From an uncultured Phaeodactylibacter sp. (lineage in GTDB: Bacteria > Bacteroidota > Bacteroidia > Chitinophagales > Saprospiraceae), in NCBI GenBank assembly GCA_913057245.1, contig CAJXNH010000016.1, positions 1 to 64,000 on the forward strand: a DNA stretch of 64,000 nt, written 5' to 3'. Position 1 is the first letter of the stretch. Each line of letters starts with the position of its first letter. The position numbers and the translations under genes were made by a program. Below are positions 9,035-17,322 of this stretch, in pieces. The notes beneath the pieces are model-generated. The model was given only the letters and a program-made list of their open reading frames with translations, did no database searches and was not told where the DNA came from.

Positions 9035-9724
9035 ATGCCACAGCAAAAAAACAATTGGCTTAGTCCGTTTCGCATAATCCTGATCGTGGTAGGAATCATT
9101 CTGTTGCTCCGTTTTGCAGGCCCGCTACGATTTATGATCCTGACGCTGACCATCCTGGGCGGTATCGGCTTTTTGGGCTACCTGGTCTATGAGTACATCC
9201 GGCAGGAGAATAGCAATTTCCGGAACCGGGGGAGTGTGCCTGCTGGTGTTGGCGAACGTCTGGAACAGGTGGAGGAGCAACTTGCCCGCAATGAAAAAGA
9301 GATTAAGTCCATCAGGAAAAACCTGCGGGAGCTTCGGCGTGAGCTACACGATGAGGACGCCCTTAACACCAAAAACCGCACCGACGCCAACTACCTTATC
9401 CGGGAATTTGAAGCCGAACTGGAGCTGCGCCGGGCCAAATCCTCCTTCTACAAAACCGTTAAACACAAACTCAACCGCCTGCTGCACAACCACCAGCTAT
9501 CACAGTCACTGGCCGACAAAGAAGCCGAACTGCGCCGCCTCAAAGAGCACCACTACGATGACCTGGCAGACATGGAAGCCCTGCGCTCCGATATGGAACT
9601 GGAAACCCTCTACCTGGACACGATTGACGAACTCTCCCTGAAAGTCCCTGATAACCTCTCCCTGGAGCATGTGCAGGAATTGCAGAAGCAGTTGGAGGAG
9701 ATGACGCGGGGGCTGGAGCGATGA
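9035..9724 (+). CDS. Membrane-anchored coiled-coil protein of unknown function
   Basis: The start chosen is the ATG at 9035 (MPQQKNNWLSPFRIILIV); an in-frame GTG at 8981 would add 18 unlikely residues. The 229-residue product has two closely spaced membrane segments (~11-52). A long, highly charged helical region follows (LEQVEEQLARNEKEIKSIRKNLRELRRELHD, given here only as its general character), then further heptad-like stretches to the C-terminus. The pattern is a membrane-tethered coiled coil; no enzymatic motif was seen. It is divergent from the DUF4956 operon and convergent with rluF, so it stands alone. I do not recognise a named family beyond a general resemblance to phage-shock or envelope-associated coiled-coil proteins. 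Confidence 0.75.
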   Translation: MPQQKNNWLSPFRIILIVVGIILLLRFAGPLRFMILTLTILGGIGFLGYLVYEYIRQENSNFRNRGSVPAGVGERLEQVEEQLARNEKEIKSIRKNLRELRRELHDEDALNTKNRTDANYLIREFEAELELRRAKSSFYKTVKHKLNRLLHNHQLSQSLADKEAELRRLKEHHYDDLADMEALRSDMELETLYLDTIDELSLKVPDNLSLEHVQELQKQLEEMTRGLER

Positions 9725-9766
9725 GGGTTGCAGACGTCAATGTATAGGTAGAGTCAGAAAGCGCTC

Positions 9767-9943
9767 TTATTCCAAATACGCATCCTCAATGGCAAGCACC
9801 TCCCCATACAACCCCTCCAATTCCCCAATACAAGCTTCAAAATAATTGATGCCTACCTTCAGGTGAAAAGCCCGGTCCTCTGCTGTTTGCTGAAAAAGAA
9901 AAAGGTCATTCTGCCCATTGGCCGCAAACCCGCCCCCGTTCAC
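9767..9943 (-). CDS. Possible small protein coupled to rluF
   Basis: A 58-residue frame begins with a GTG that overlaps the rluF stop (GTGA) and ends at 9767. Its second half (LKVGINYFEACIGELEGLYGEVLAIEDAYLE) looks helical and amphipathic, and the acid-rich composition is protein-like. The stop-start overlap is typical of translational coupling. No family was recognised. It could be a chance frame beyond rluF, so confidence is low. Confidence 0.3.
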   Translation of the reverse strand: MNGGGFAANGQNDLFLFQQTAEDRAFHLKVGINYFEACIGELEGLYGEVLAIEDAYLE

Positions 9944-10644
9944 CCCAAGTGCCGCCTCAGCTCCTTTAGCTCTTCGTCCGTCAAATACCGCCACTGCCCA
10001 GGCTTGAGCCCGCCAAGGTGGACGTTCATAATGCGCACCCGTTTAAGGGTCACGACATCGTAGCCCAGGTAGTCGCACATGCGGCGGATTTGCCGGTTGA
10101 GGCCCTGTGTGAGCACGATGCGGAAGGCCTGCCGCCCGATTTTTTCCACCTGACACTTTTTGGTCACGGTGCCCAGGATGGGGATGCCCTGGCTCATCCG
10201 CCTGACAAAGGAAGCGTTGATGGGCTTATTGACGGTGACGATGTATTCTTTTTCGTGCTCGTTTTGCTCGCGCAGGATTTCGTTGACGATGTCGCCGTCG
10301 TTGGTCAGAAAAATCAGCCCGGTGGAGGCTTTGTCGAGGCGGCCGATGTGGAAGATGCGCTCCGGGTAGTTGAGGAAGTCAATGATGTTGGACTTATCCT
10401 TCCGGTCAGTGGTGCAGGTGATGCCGGGAGGCTTGTGGAGGGCGAGGTAGACCGCTTTGGGTTTAGCTTTGAGGGACGCACCATCCAGCAGGACCTCATC
10501 GCCGGGATTGACGCGGTTGCCTTTTTTGGCAGTAGTGCCATTGAGTTGTACCCGCCCGGCCTCAATCATCCGGTCTGCTTCCCGCCGGGAACAAATGCCG
10601 GTGGAACTGATGAATTTGTTGAGGCTGATGGAAGGGTCTGACAT
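9940..10644 (-). CDS. rluF: 23S rRNA pseudouridine synthase, RluF-type
   Basis: A 234-residue RsuA/RluB/RluF-family enzyme. Residues ~6-50 form an S4 RNA-binding domain (LNKFISSTGICSRREADRMI). The catalytic motif GRLDKASTGL at 101-110 contains the nucleophilic Asp104. A later conserved block, GLNRQIRRMCDYLGYDVVTLKRVRI, fits RluF, which modifies U2604 of 23S rRNA in Escherichia coli. The short length and absence of a basic tail favour RluF over RluB, though closely related specificities cannot be excluded. The gene has no obvious upstream partner; a possible small gene overlaps its stop codon. Confidence 0.9.
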   Translation of the reverse strand: MSDPSISLNKFISSTGICSRREADRMIEAGRVQLNGTTAKKGNRVNPGDEVLLDGASLKAKPKAVYLALHKPPGITCTTDRKDKSNIIDFLNYPERIFHIGRLDKASTGLIFLTNDGDIVNEILREQNEHEKEYIVTVNKPINASFVRRMSQGIPILGTVTKKCQVEKIGRQAFRIVLTQGLNRQIRRMCDYLGYDVVTLKRVRIMNVHLGGLKPGQWRYLTDEELKELRRHLG

Positions 10645-10789
10645 GCCTGAGCTAGCTTTTTAGCAAATGTAGCAAGTGCGCCATAGAAAGATAAAATGAT
10701 CTGAGTTATCTAAACCTGAAAGATGCAGAAAGCACCTCCTTTGGAAACCAAGTTAAAAAAAGCTTTGTTTACAAGTCAAAATATTAATT

Positions 10790-11041
10790 ATGGAAGGTAA
10801 GCTGGAAATCAATAATATCATGAAGCTTATTCATGCACTAAGCCTGGAAGGCAAGTTAGAAATAATGAGCAGGCTTTCCAGCGAAATAAAGTCAGACATA
10901 CCTCCTCAAAGCAACCCTGTTGCAAAATCGGTCTTGGTAGACCGTCTGTACGGGGCTTGGAAAGATATTGACGAAGATATTTTCAAGAGCATTCTTGAAA
11001 GTAGGACTTTATCGGAAAGAGACATTAACCTGGACGCTTGA
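10790..11041 (+). CDS. Putative VapB-type antitoxin
   Basis: An 83-residue acidic protein directly upstream of a PIN-domain toxin gene, with 8 bp between its stop and the toxin ATG. The first half (INNIMKLIHALSLEGKLEIMSRLSSEIKS) looks helical, as in antitoxin DNA-binding or dimerisation segments. The C-terminal half (LYGAWKDIDEDIFKSILESRTLSERDINLDA) resembles the toxin-wrapping tails of Bacteroidota antitoxins. The assignment rests mainly on position next to vapC. Base composition is more AT-rich than the flanking rluF and pckA, which fits a horizontally acquired cassette. A convergent terminator for pckA lies downstream of the pair. Confidence 0.7.
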   Translation: MEGKLEINNIMKLIHALSLEGKLEIMSRLSSEIKSDIPPQSNPVAKSVLVDRLYGAWKDIDEDIFKSILESRTLSERDINLDA

Positions 11042-11049
11042 TTTTTGCC

Positions 11050-11478
11050 ATGAAATATTTAATTGATACAGATATTTGTGGATTCTATCTTAGGGGAAAG
11101 TACTCGATAAACGAGAAGATAAAGGAAGTAAAGCCAGAGCATTGTTTTGTGAGTGAGATCACGATCCTGGAACTGATTTATGGCGCAAGAAAAAGCGAGC
11201 AATACGAAAAACATATCAAAGATATTCAAGTAATTGAGACGCTATTTACCGTAATCCCTATTGAAGCGGTTTATGATAGATTTGCACTGGAAAAGGTGAA
11301 ACTTAAAACCGCTGGCAAGCTTATTCCAGATTTTGATCTGTTGATTGGTTCTACAGCTGTGGAGCGCAGCTTGATTATGGTTACAAATAATGAAAAGCAC
11401 CTTAGCCGGATATCAGATATTTCAATTGAAAACTGGACGAACCCTGCATTCAATAAGTTCGCGGAAAGAAACACCTAA
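11050..11478 (+). CDS. vapC: PIN-domain ribonuclease toxin, VapC-type
   Basis: The start is set at ATG 11050 (MKYLIDTDICGFYL), because PIN domains open with this beta strand and its catalytic Asp. The 142-residue product keeps the acidic PIN site: D6, E41 in SEITILELIYG, D94/D96 in LIPDFDLLIG, and N113/N114 in VTNNEKHLSR. It should be a Mg2+-dependent RNase that cleaves a specific tRNA or rRNA when freed from its antitoxin; the target is unknown. It follows the putative antitoxin with an 8-bp gap. Composition is AT-rich relative to neighbours. Confidence 0.88.
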   Translation: MKYLIDTDICGFYLRGKYSINEKIKEVKPEHCFVSEITILELIYGARKSEQYEKHIKDIQVIETLFTVIPIEAVYDRFALEKVKLKTAGKLIPDFDLLIGSTAVERSLIMVTNNEKHLSRISDISIENWTNPAFNKFAERNT

Positions 11479-11535
11479 GGCGGCAATTTACCTATCAGGG
11501 ACTTTAACGCCACTATCCTTGTAGGATGGGCGAAA

Positions 11536-11563
11536 ATAAAAAAGCCCCGGTCACTGCCGGGGC
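11536..11563 (-). terminator. Intrinsic terminator of pckA
   Basis: Minus-strand GCCCCGG-CAGTGA-CCGGGGC, a perfect 7-bp GC stem, is followed by a T-rich run (TTTTTTATTTT). It lies 60 bp beyond the pckA stop and also separates pckA from the convergent toxin gene. Confidence 0.85.
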
Positions 11564-11622
11564 ATAAGTTCAACTTGGTTCAATTTGGTAAAAGTAGTGT
11601 AAGGCTGAGGGATAAACGCTTG

Positions 11623-13233
11623 CTAGCTAGCCAGTACTTTTGGCGCAGCCGCAAGGATTTCATCGCTGGTTTTCGCAGCGAATTTTTCAAAGTTTTTATT
11701 GAAACGCTCGGCCAGGTCATTCGCCTTGGCATCGTAGGCATCGGAATCTGCCCAGGTCTGCTTCGGGTCGAGGACCTCATCAGGCACGTTAGGGCAGCTT
11801 ACCGGCATGCTCAGGCCAAAGATTTCGTGGGTGTGGTAGTCCACGGCGTCCAGTTCGCCGCGCAGGGCTGCTGTAATCATGGCACGAGTGTACTTGAGGC
11901 TCATGCGGTGACCTGTGCCGTAAGCACCGCCCGTCCATCCGGTATTCACCAGCCAGACATTGACGTTGTGGGCCTGCATTTTCTCACCCAGCATCTCTGC
12001 GTATTCCGCCGGGTGCAGCGGCATGAAAGGCGCACCAAAACAGGCTGAGAACGTCGCCTGTGGCTCCGTAATACCCGCTTCTGTACCGGCGACCTTTGCC
12101 GTATAGCCTGACATAAAATGGTACATAGCCTGACCAGGCGTCAGTTTGCTGATCGGAGGCAGTACGCCAAATGCATCGCAAGTCAGGAAGAAAATATTGG
12201 TCGGGTGCCCGCTGCGCGAAGGCTCAAGGGCATTATCGATGTGGTAAATCGGATAGGAGACCCGGGTATTTTCGGTAATGTCGCTGTTCTCAAAGTCCGG
12301 CGTGCGGGTGCCAGGGTAGCACTTTATGTTCTCCAGGATGGCCCGGTGCTTGATGGCGTGGTAGATTTCCGGCTCTTTCTCCTCCGACAGGTCAATCGTT
12401 TTGGCGTAGCAGCCGCCTTCGAAGTTGAAAATGCCGTTCTCAGACCAGCCGTGCTCATCATCGCCGATCAGGTTACGGTTAGGGTCGGCAGACAAGGTGG
12501 TCTTGCCGGTGCCGCTCAGCCCAAAAAAGACAGCGGTGTCGCCCTCCTGCCCTACGTTGGCAGAGCAGTGCATGGACAATACCTCACTGTGCTTGGGCAG
12601 GACATAGTTCAGGACAGAGAAAATGCCTTTCTTGATCTCTCCGGTGTACCCCGTACCGCCGATGATGATCTGCTTTTCCGTGAAGTTGATGATGGCAAAA
12701 TTGTGCTGACGGGTGCCGTCCACTTCCGGGTCGGCGTGGAAGCCCGGCGCACAGAGGATGCTCCACTCCGGCTCAAAGTTTTCGAGCTCTTCTCCGGTTG
12801 GGCGGAGGAACATATTGTAGGCAAACTGATTGCTCCACGGATATTCGCTTACCAGGCGCAGGTTCATGCGGTAGTCATCATCTGCGCAAACGTAGGCATC
12901 GCGTACGAATACATTTTTGTCTGCGAAATAGTCGATGATTTTGCCTTTGAGCTGCTGAAAGTACCGGTTGTCAATAGGCTTATTGATATTGCCCCAGTCG
13001 ACCGTATCCTTCGTTTCGGCGTCCTCCACGATGAAACGGTCCTGAGGAGAGCGGCCGGTAAATTCGCCGGTTTCTACAGCGATAGCGCCCAGATCAGTCA
13101 GGAAGCCTTGCCCGCGCCGGATCGTCTCCTGAACGAGCGCCTCCGGGCTTAGATTCCAGTGGGCATTTTTGACCTGCTTGATGCCCAGTGTTTCCAATGT
13201 TGCAGCAGGGTTTTTAATCTCAAACTTCTCCAT
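11623..13233 (-). CDS. pckA: Phosphoenolpyruvate carboxykinase (ATP)
   Basis: Converts oxaloacetate and ATP to phosphoenolpyruvate, CO2 and ADP in the cytoplasm, the first committed step of gluconeogenesis. The ATG at 13233 (MEKFEIKNPAATLETLGIKQ) is preferred; the frame stays open 32 codons further upstream, but that part reads as promoter DNA. The 536-residue length is normal. Motifs seen are FTGRSPQDRF, the IIGGTGYTGEIKKGIFSVLNY block, the P-loop GLSGTGKTTLSADPNR near residue 240, and the IGDDEHGW metal/nucleotide site. It ends at a strong terminator. The gene is divergent from an XRE/ScfR-type regulator, with a 19-bp palindrome about 97 bp upstream of the ATG, so control by that regulator in response to carbon source is a plausible inference. 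Confidence 0.95.
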   Translation of the reverse strand: MEKFEIKNPAATLETLGIKQVKNAHWNLSPEALVQETIRRGQGFLTDLGAIAVETGEFTGRSPQDRFIVEDAETKDTVDWGNINKPIDNRYFQQLKGKIIDYFADKNVFVRDAYVCADDDYRMNLRLVSEYPWSNQFAYNMFLRPTGEELENFEPEWSILCAPGFHADPEVDGTRQHNFAIINFTEKQIIIGGTGYTGEIKKGIFSVLNYVLPKHSEVLSMHCSANVGQEGDTAVFFGLSGTGKTTLSADPNRNLIGDDEHGWSENGIFNFEGGCYAKTIDLSEEKEPEIYHAIKHRAILENIKCYPGTRTPDFENSDITENTRVSYPIYHIDNALEPSRSGHPTNIFFLTCDAFGVLPPISKLTPGQAMYHFMSGYTAKVAGTEAGITEPQATFSACFGAPFMPLHPAEYAEMLGEKMQAHNVNVWLVNTGWTGGAYGTGHRMSLKYTRAMITAALRGELDAVDYHTHEIFGLSMPVSCPNVPDEVLDPKQTWADSDAYDAKANDLAERFNKNFEKFAAKTSDEILAAAPKVLAS

Positions 13234-13329
13234 TGTAGGAAGGTTAGTTTTGCTATTCGGGAAAAATTTGCGTTGCCTGTTGGCAGTACAAACTTGAAAC
13301 GTTGGAGCAAAGAAAGATGTTTTTCGCAT

Positions 13330-13348
13330 TTAGAGAAAATTTCTCTAA
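13330..13348. promoter_or_regulatory. Perfect 19-bp palindrome, candidate operator between pckA and the XRE regulator
   Basis: TTAGAGAAAATTTCTCTAA is a perfect inverted repeat with 9-bp arms and one central base. It lies 34 bp upstream of the regulator ATG, close to the expected -33 region of its promoter. A related half-site (TTAAGAGAAA) overlaps the regulator's first codons. The position suggests autoregulation and possibly control of pckA. Confidence 0.6.
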
Positions 13349-13368
13349 CAGATTTTTTTTCAAATGCT

Positions 13369-13376
13369 TAAATTTG
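13369..13376 (+). promoter_or_regulatory. -7 promoter element of the XRE regulator
   Basis: TAAATTTG matches TAnnTTTG. The predicted start (~13382) coincides with the ATG at 13382, so the mRNA may be leaderless or nearly so. Confidence 0.5.
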
Positions 13377-13381
13377 CACCT

Positions 13382-14884
13382 ATGTTAAGAGAAATCGACA
13401 CGGTAAAACTCATTTTCGGGCTCAAGGTGCATCAGTTACGGCAGGAGCAGGACTTATCCTATCAGCAACTGTCCGACCGCACCGGGCTAGCCATTTCCTA
13501 CCTGCACAATATTGAGAAAGGCAAAAAGTACCCCAAGGCCGACAAAATACTGGCCCTCGCCCGTGCTCTGAATACGGAATACAACTACCTCGTTTCTCTG
13601 GATGCAGACAAGCGGCTGAAGCCCATCATTGACCTGATCCACTCGGACTTTCTCAAAATTTTCCCCCTTGAGCTCTTTGGTATCAACACCCCTAAGCTGA
13701 TTGAACTGCTTTCGGTGACGCCGGACAAGGTAAACGCCTTCATCAGCACCGTGATCAAGATTGTACGCAACCACCACCTGCAGGGCGAGGACTTCTACAA
13801 GGCCGCCCTTCGCTCCTATCAGGACCTGCACGACAACTACTTTGATGACCTGGAACTGGCCGTTCAGGAGTTCAAATCCAAAAACACGCTGAAGCAACAG
13901 CCCGGGTTCGAAACGCCGGAGCTGGAGCACCTCCTGCACAAAAACTTCGAGGTCAGGGTGGACCGTGACTTCCTCAGCAGCCGGCCGGACCTGACGGAAG
14001 TGCGTTCCTACTATTCTGTAAAAAATAAGGTGCTGTACCTCAATGGCGGGCTGAGTTCCGCTCAGGAAAAAGCCTTGCTGGGCAAGGAAATCGGCTTTCA
14101 GTTTCTAAAGTTGGAGGAACGCCCCTACGAGACCCGCATGATGGAGGTCGACTCCTTCGACAAACTCCTCAACAACTTCAAAGCCTCCTATTTCTCCGTT
14201 GCCCTGCTGATGGACGAAAAGGAAATGATCGAGGATATTGAGACGATGGCCCGTTGGCGGACCTGGGAGGCAGAAGCATTCCTGGAGCTGTTTGCCAAGT
14301 ACGATGTGACTTCTGAGATGCTCATACAGCGCCTGACCAATCTACTGCCCCGGCACTTCAATATTCAGGATTTGTTCTTCCTGCGTTTCTTCGCACGCCC
14401 CGACCTGCAGAAGTTTGAAATGACCAAGGAGATGCACCTTTCGCAGCTCCATAACCCCCACGCCAACCAACTGGACGAGCACTACTGCCGCCGCTGGATC
14501 AGCATCAACCTCATCCGTCAGCTGAAAGCGCAGCAGGGTATCAGCAATACGGAAGGGCCTATTGCCGGGGCGCAGATTTCGCGTTACTGGGGCACGCCCA
14601 ATGCCTACCTGTGCATTACCATTGCCAAGCCTGGGCACAACCACGCCGACAACAGCTCAAGCGTCACCATCGGCCTGCTGGTGAATGATAAGCTCAAACG
14701 ACTGTTTCGCTTTCTGAATGACCCGAAGCTGGTCACCAAAGACGTACACACGACCTGCGAGCGCTGCGGTATTTCGGATTGCGGTGCGCGGGCAGTGCCG
14801 CCAACCGTGCTGCAGCATCACCGCAGAAAGGAAAATATCCGTGCTACGCTGGAAGAACTGGAACGGCACCGGGTGGAGGGCTGA
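13382..14884 (+). CDS. XRE-family regulator with degenerate IrrE-like domain and DUF2083-type C-terminus (ScfR/RamB-like)
   Basis: A 500-residue cytoplasmic regulator. Residues ~8-65 are an XRE helix-turn-helix (LRQEQDLSYQQLSDRTGLAISYLHNIEKG in outline). The middle resembles an ImmA/IrrE domain, but the expected HExxH is replaced by GKEIGF, so it is not a peptidase. The C-terminus has the Cys-rich signature TTCERCGISDCGARAVPP near 457-474, typical of short-chain fatty-acid regulators such as RamB and ScfR, which sense acyl-CoA or acetate status. Start: ATG at 13382 rather than the upstream in-frame ATG at 13364, which overlaps the promoter element. It is divergent from pckA, and a candidate operator lies between them. 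Control of gluconeogenesis or acetate metabolism is inferred from context. Confidence 0.82.
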   Translation: MLREIDTVKLIFGLKVHQLRQEQDLSYQQLSDRTGLAISYLHNIEKGKKYPKADKILALARALNTEYNYLVSLDADKRLKPIIDLIHSDFLKIFPLELFGINTPKLIELLSVTPDKVNAFISTVIKIVRNHHLQGEDFYKAALRSYQDLHDNYFDDLELAVQEFKSKNTLKQQPGFETPELEHLLHKNFEVRVDRDFLSSRPDLTEVRSYYSVKNKVLYLNGGLSSAQEKALLGKEIGFQFLKLEERPYETRMMEVDSFDKLLNNFKASYFSVALLMDEKEMIEDIETMARWRTWEAEAFLELFAKYDVTSEMLIQRLTNLLPRHFNIQDLFFLRFFARPDLQKFEMTKEMHLSQLHNPHANQLDEHYCRRWISINLIRQLKAQQGISNTEGPIAGAQISRYWGTPNAYLCITIAKPGHNHADNSSSVTIGLLVNDKLKRLFRFLNDPKLVTKDVHTTCERCGISDCGARAVPPTVLQHHRRKENIRATLEELERHRVEG

Positions 14885-14901
14885 TGGGTGCTGTCCCGGG
14901 G

Positions 14902-15008
14902 AAGGTTGAGGCTGAGGTTAAGGTTGAGGATCTGGCCTGGTCTCCCTGGCGGCGACAGTGAACTGTCGCTCCCTGCGGAGGACCCCGGGTGGTCTCAACC
15001 TCAACCTT
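14902..15008. repeat. Nested imperfect inverted repeat between convergent genes
   Basis: The outer arms are AAGGTTGAGG (14902-14911 and again 14920-14929) and CCTCAACCTT (14999-15008). In the centre is the dyad GCGACAGT-ga-ACTGTCGC (14952-14969). No T-run follows on either strand, so it is not a classic terminator. It fills most of the gap between the regulator and the convergent oxidoreductase. Confidence 0.55.
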
Positions 15009-15046
15009 TTCCTAGTCTCACGCATTGCCACTGCCCCGGCACCATC

Positions 15047-16135
15047 CTACAAATCCACTACTTCTCCCGTGCGGTCCGCCTCCATAATCGCCTGCACGAT
15101 TCGGATGTCCCGGAGCCCCTCCTCGCCCGGGACTAGTACCGGTGTATCATTCAGAATAGCCAGGGCATCATTGTCCATCTGTCGGGCCTGCTGGTCTTTA
15201 ATGGGTTGGTCCAGCCGCTTGCCATCGCTGGTGACACCCTGCACGCCACTGTAGGACTGCATAGGCTCCAGCTTGTACCAGCCATCGGCGCAGTCTACCC
15301 GCAGGCGGTTTATCGTTTCCACCACACTGGTTTTACCGGAACCTTTGATCCCATTCGGGAATGCCAGCTCAAAGGTGGTGGTCACATCGACTTCATTGGG
15401 GATATTGCGGGAAGCCGAACGCACCTGCACCGGCTCCATGCCCGTGGCGTAGCGCAGTCCGTTGATGGTGTACACGCCCATATCGTAGAGTGCGCCACCG
15501 CCCATATCGGCCTGAAAGCGCCAGCCGCTGCCCTGCCCGGAACCGGCATAACCCGCCAGTGCCTCAGCGGATTGGATAGCACCATAGGGCTTCGTTCGGG
15601 CATATTCAATGACCGTCTGCGTATTAGGCTCGTGCTGCATACGGTAGCCGATGCTGAGGTTCACCCCGTTTTGATTACAGGCGTCAATGATCGCCTGGCA
15701 CTCCTCCACATTCATGGCCATAGGCTTCTCACACCAGACATGCTTGCCGGCGTTGGCTGCGCGGATGGCATACTCGGCATGAAGCCCGGTTGGTACCACG
15801 ATGTAGATCACATCAATATCAGGGTTATCCGCGATCTCGTGCATGGTATCGTAGGAATAGACATTCTTATCCGGAATGCTGTACCGCTGCTGCCAGGTGG
15901 GAATCTTTTCCGGGCTGCCCGTCACAATACCGGCGAGGTAGCAGTGCTCCGTCATTTGGAGGGCAGGCGCGAGTTGTCCGCGGGAGTAGCCGCCAAGCCC
16001 GACGAGGGCAACGCCCAGGCGTTTTTTCGCCGTTTGGCAGCCTATGAGTGCAGGGGCCGCCAGCAGGCTGCCAGCTGCCATAGCGGACTGCCGGAGGAAG
16101 TGGCGGCGGGAAGTTGACCATTTATCCATAAGCAT
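15047..16135 (-). CDS. Gfo/Idh/MocA-family oxidoreductase with Tat-type leader
   Basis: A 362-residue NAD(P)-dependent oxidoreductase. The N-terminus carries a twin-arginine-like signal (STSRRHFLRQSAMAAGSLLA) ending in a lipobox-like ALIGC, so export by Tat and possibly lipidation are likely. The Rossmann motif VALVGLGGYSRGQLAPAL follows, then VPTGLHAEYAIRAANAGKHVWCEKPMAMN, which contains the family's catalytic EKP. The C-terminal half (GGGALYDMGVYTINGLRYATG) is the substrate domain of glucose-fructose-oxidoreductase-type enzymes. The substrate is probably a sugar or polyol. It stands alone, convergent with the XRE regulator. Confidence 0.88.
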   Translation of the reverse strand: MLMDKWSTSRRHFLRQSAMAAGSLLAAPALIGCQTAKKRLGVALVGLGGYSRGQLAPALQMTEHCYLAGIVTGSPEKIPTWQQRYSIPDKNVYSYDTMHEIADNPDIDVIYIVVPTGLHAEYAIRAANAGKHVWCEKPMAMNVEECQAIIDACNQNGVNLSIGYRMQHEPNTQTVIEYARTKPYGAIQSAEALAGYAGSGQGSGWRFQADMGGGALYDMGVYTINGLRYATGMEPVQVRSASRNIPNEVDVTTTFELAFPNGIKGSGKTSVVETINRLRVDCADGWYKLEPMQSYSGVQGVTSDGKRLDQPIKDQQARQMDNDALAILNDTPVLVPGEEGLRDIRIVQAIMEADRTGEVVDL

Positions 16136-16346
16136 TTACTTTGAATAACGGCCTGGCAGGGCGGGTTGTTGATGCTAAGCCCGGTTTCCACTTCAAGTCA
16201 GGTGGCGACTTTTGCCCTATAGCTATGCGGGAGCGACCTGAAAGGCAACTCTGGACCACGTTCTCAGGTCACGATTTCACAATCGTCGCCGGAGTAGCAA
16301 TAAAAGACATTTTCAATCGAGTATTTATTTTCTTAACACCAAACCC

Positions 16347-16608
16347 TCATCGCCTAAATTTATCATCTGAAATCGCTGGCTCAACATTGTCGAGTAAATC
16401 TAGATGCAGCCCAATGGGTACATGATTGGGACGGTGGTTCCTCCATCCATCCAATCTGTCTACCCAAGGCTCATTAATACTCGTATTCCCCCCATACGCC
16501 CTATCCGTATACACCTAACTCCAGGTGCTCGGCCCAGCTTTCGCAGATGGCGATGCGGCCGGCGTCGGGCGACCGATTACGACGCTGCCGCCCCATGAAG
16601 GTTTCATC
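16347..16608 (-). pseudogene. Remnant A: degraded 3' fragment of the HExxH lipoprotein gene
   Basis: Minus-strand translation resumes in frame right after the stop of the 217-residue lipoprotein (DETFMGRQRRNRSPDAGRIAICESWAEHLE), then shifts frame and continues VYTDRAYGGNTSINEPW ... NHVPIGLHLDLLDNVEPAISDDKF. This matches the C-terminal third of the large protein encoded at 18483-20492, including near-identical DNA around 18770-18970. The HExxH part is absent and a frameshift follows AEHLE, so it is broken. No lipoprotein gene follows it. Confidence 0.85.
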
Positions 16609-17262
16609 TCACTCTGCTACGTAGAAGCAGTAGCCGCCGGCATCGTAAAAACGTTCCTGTGGGCGTTGAAGGGTCCACTCGCTATAGTGGGGATCAGGGC
16701 TTTCAGTTAGGAATTCGATATTCATCTGCTCTGGATTTTCATGTGCCATGACAGCGCTTGAACCGATTCCATTGCATTTACCAGCAAACCGCTGATTTTC
16801 GTCTATCATGAGCGCAGCAAGTGACACTACAAAAAGTCCTGCTTTTTCAGGAATGATCCTCAATTCCGTACTGTAATTCTCATTGTCGTACTCATATTGA
16901 CCTACATAAGCAGAAACGCCGTTACTGTACTGTCTAAACTCAAAATCTGTATTTTCCAGTACCTGAAATGATTGTATACCATTTTCGTCGCCATCTATAG
17001 TATCTAATTGTACGGCTGTCAGTGAGAGATCAAACCTGAAGTTAATCAGTTCATAATATCTGGCTGTATTCATTTCATAGACTTGATTGGAAAAAGTTGA
17101 TCGGATCAAAATCGTATCGCCTATCCTAAGGGTGTCCAGTATTGGGGTTATGGCTACTGGCAAAACAAAATGATACCCTCCCGGAATATCCCGACATTCT
17201 TTCCTAATACAAGCCGCCATGAACAGACTGAACACTATACATAAAATCGTAAGGTTTTTCAT
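16609..17262 (-). CDS. Small lipoprotein paralogue, locus 1 copy 2
   Basis: The 217-residue product has a lipoprotein signal (MKNLTILCIVFSLFMAAC). It shares the landmarks of the whole family in this window: Cys-x(3)-ECRD just after the lipobox, a LDTLRIGDT motif equivalent to KDTFRVGDT in the others, a beta-rich body, and the tail GGYCFYVAE. It is clearly paralogous to the 17764-18438 gene and more distantly to the three 221-residue copies at 21.7-24.0 kb. It sits between two truncated 3' fragments of the HExxH gene, forming a duplicated cassette. No known domain was recognised. The pairing suggests a partner or protective role for the HExxH protein, which is inference. Confidence 0.8.
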   Translation of the reverse strand: MKNLTILCIVFSLFMAACIRKECRDIPGGYHFVLPVAITPILDTLRIGDTILIRSTFSNQVYEMNTARYYELINFRFDLSLTAVQLDTIDGDENGIQSFQVLENTDFEFRQYSNGVSAYVGQYEYDNENYSTELRIIPEKAGLFVVSLAALMIDENQRFAGKCNGIGSSAVMAHENPEQMNIEFLTESPDPHYSEWTLQRPQERFYDAGGYCFYVAE

Positions 17263-17322
17263 GTTCGGTATTTTGAATTTCGAGTGCGGCGCAGTGCACT
17301 CAGCCGCACTCGAAGTCGTTTT

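Noticed and set aside
12118-13152. 344-codon open frame antisense to pckA
   Set aside because: Mirror of the pckA coding frame; pckA is certain.
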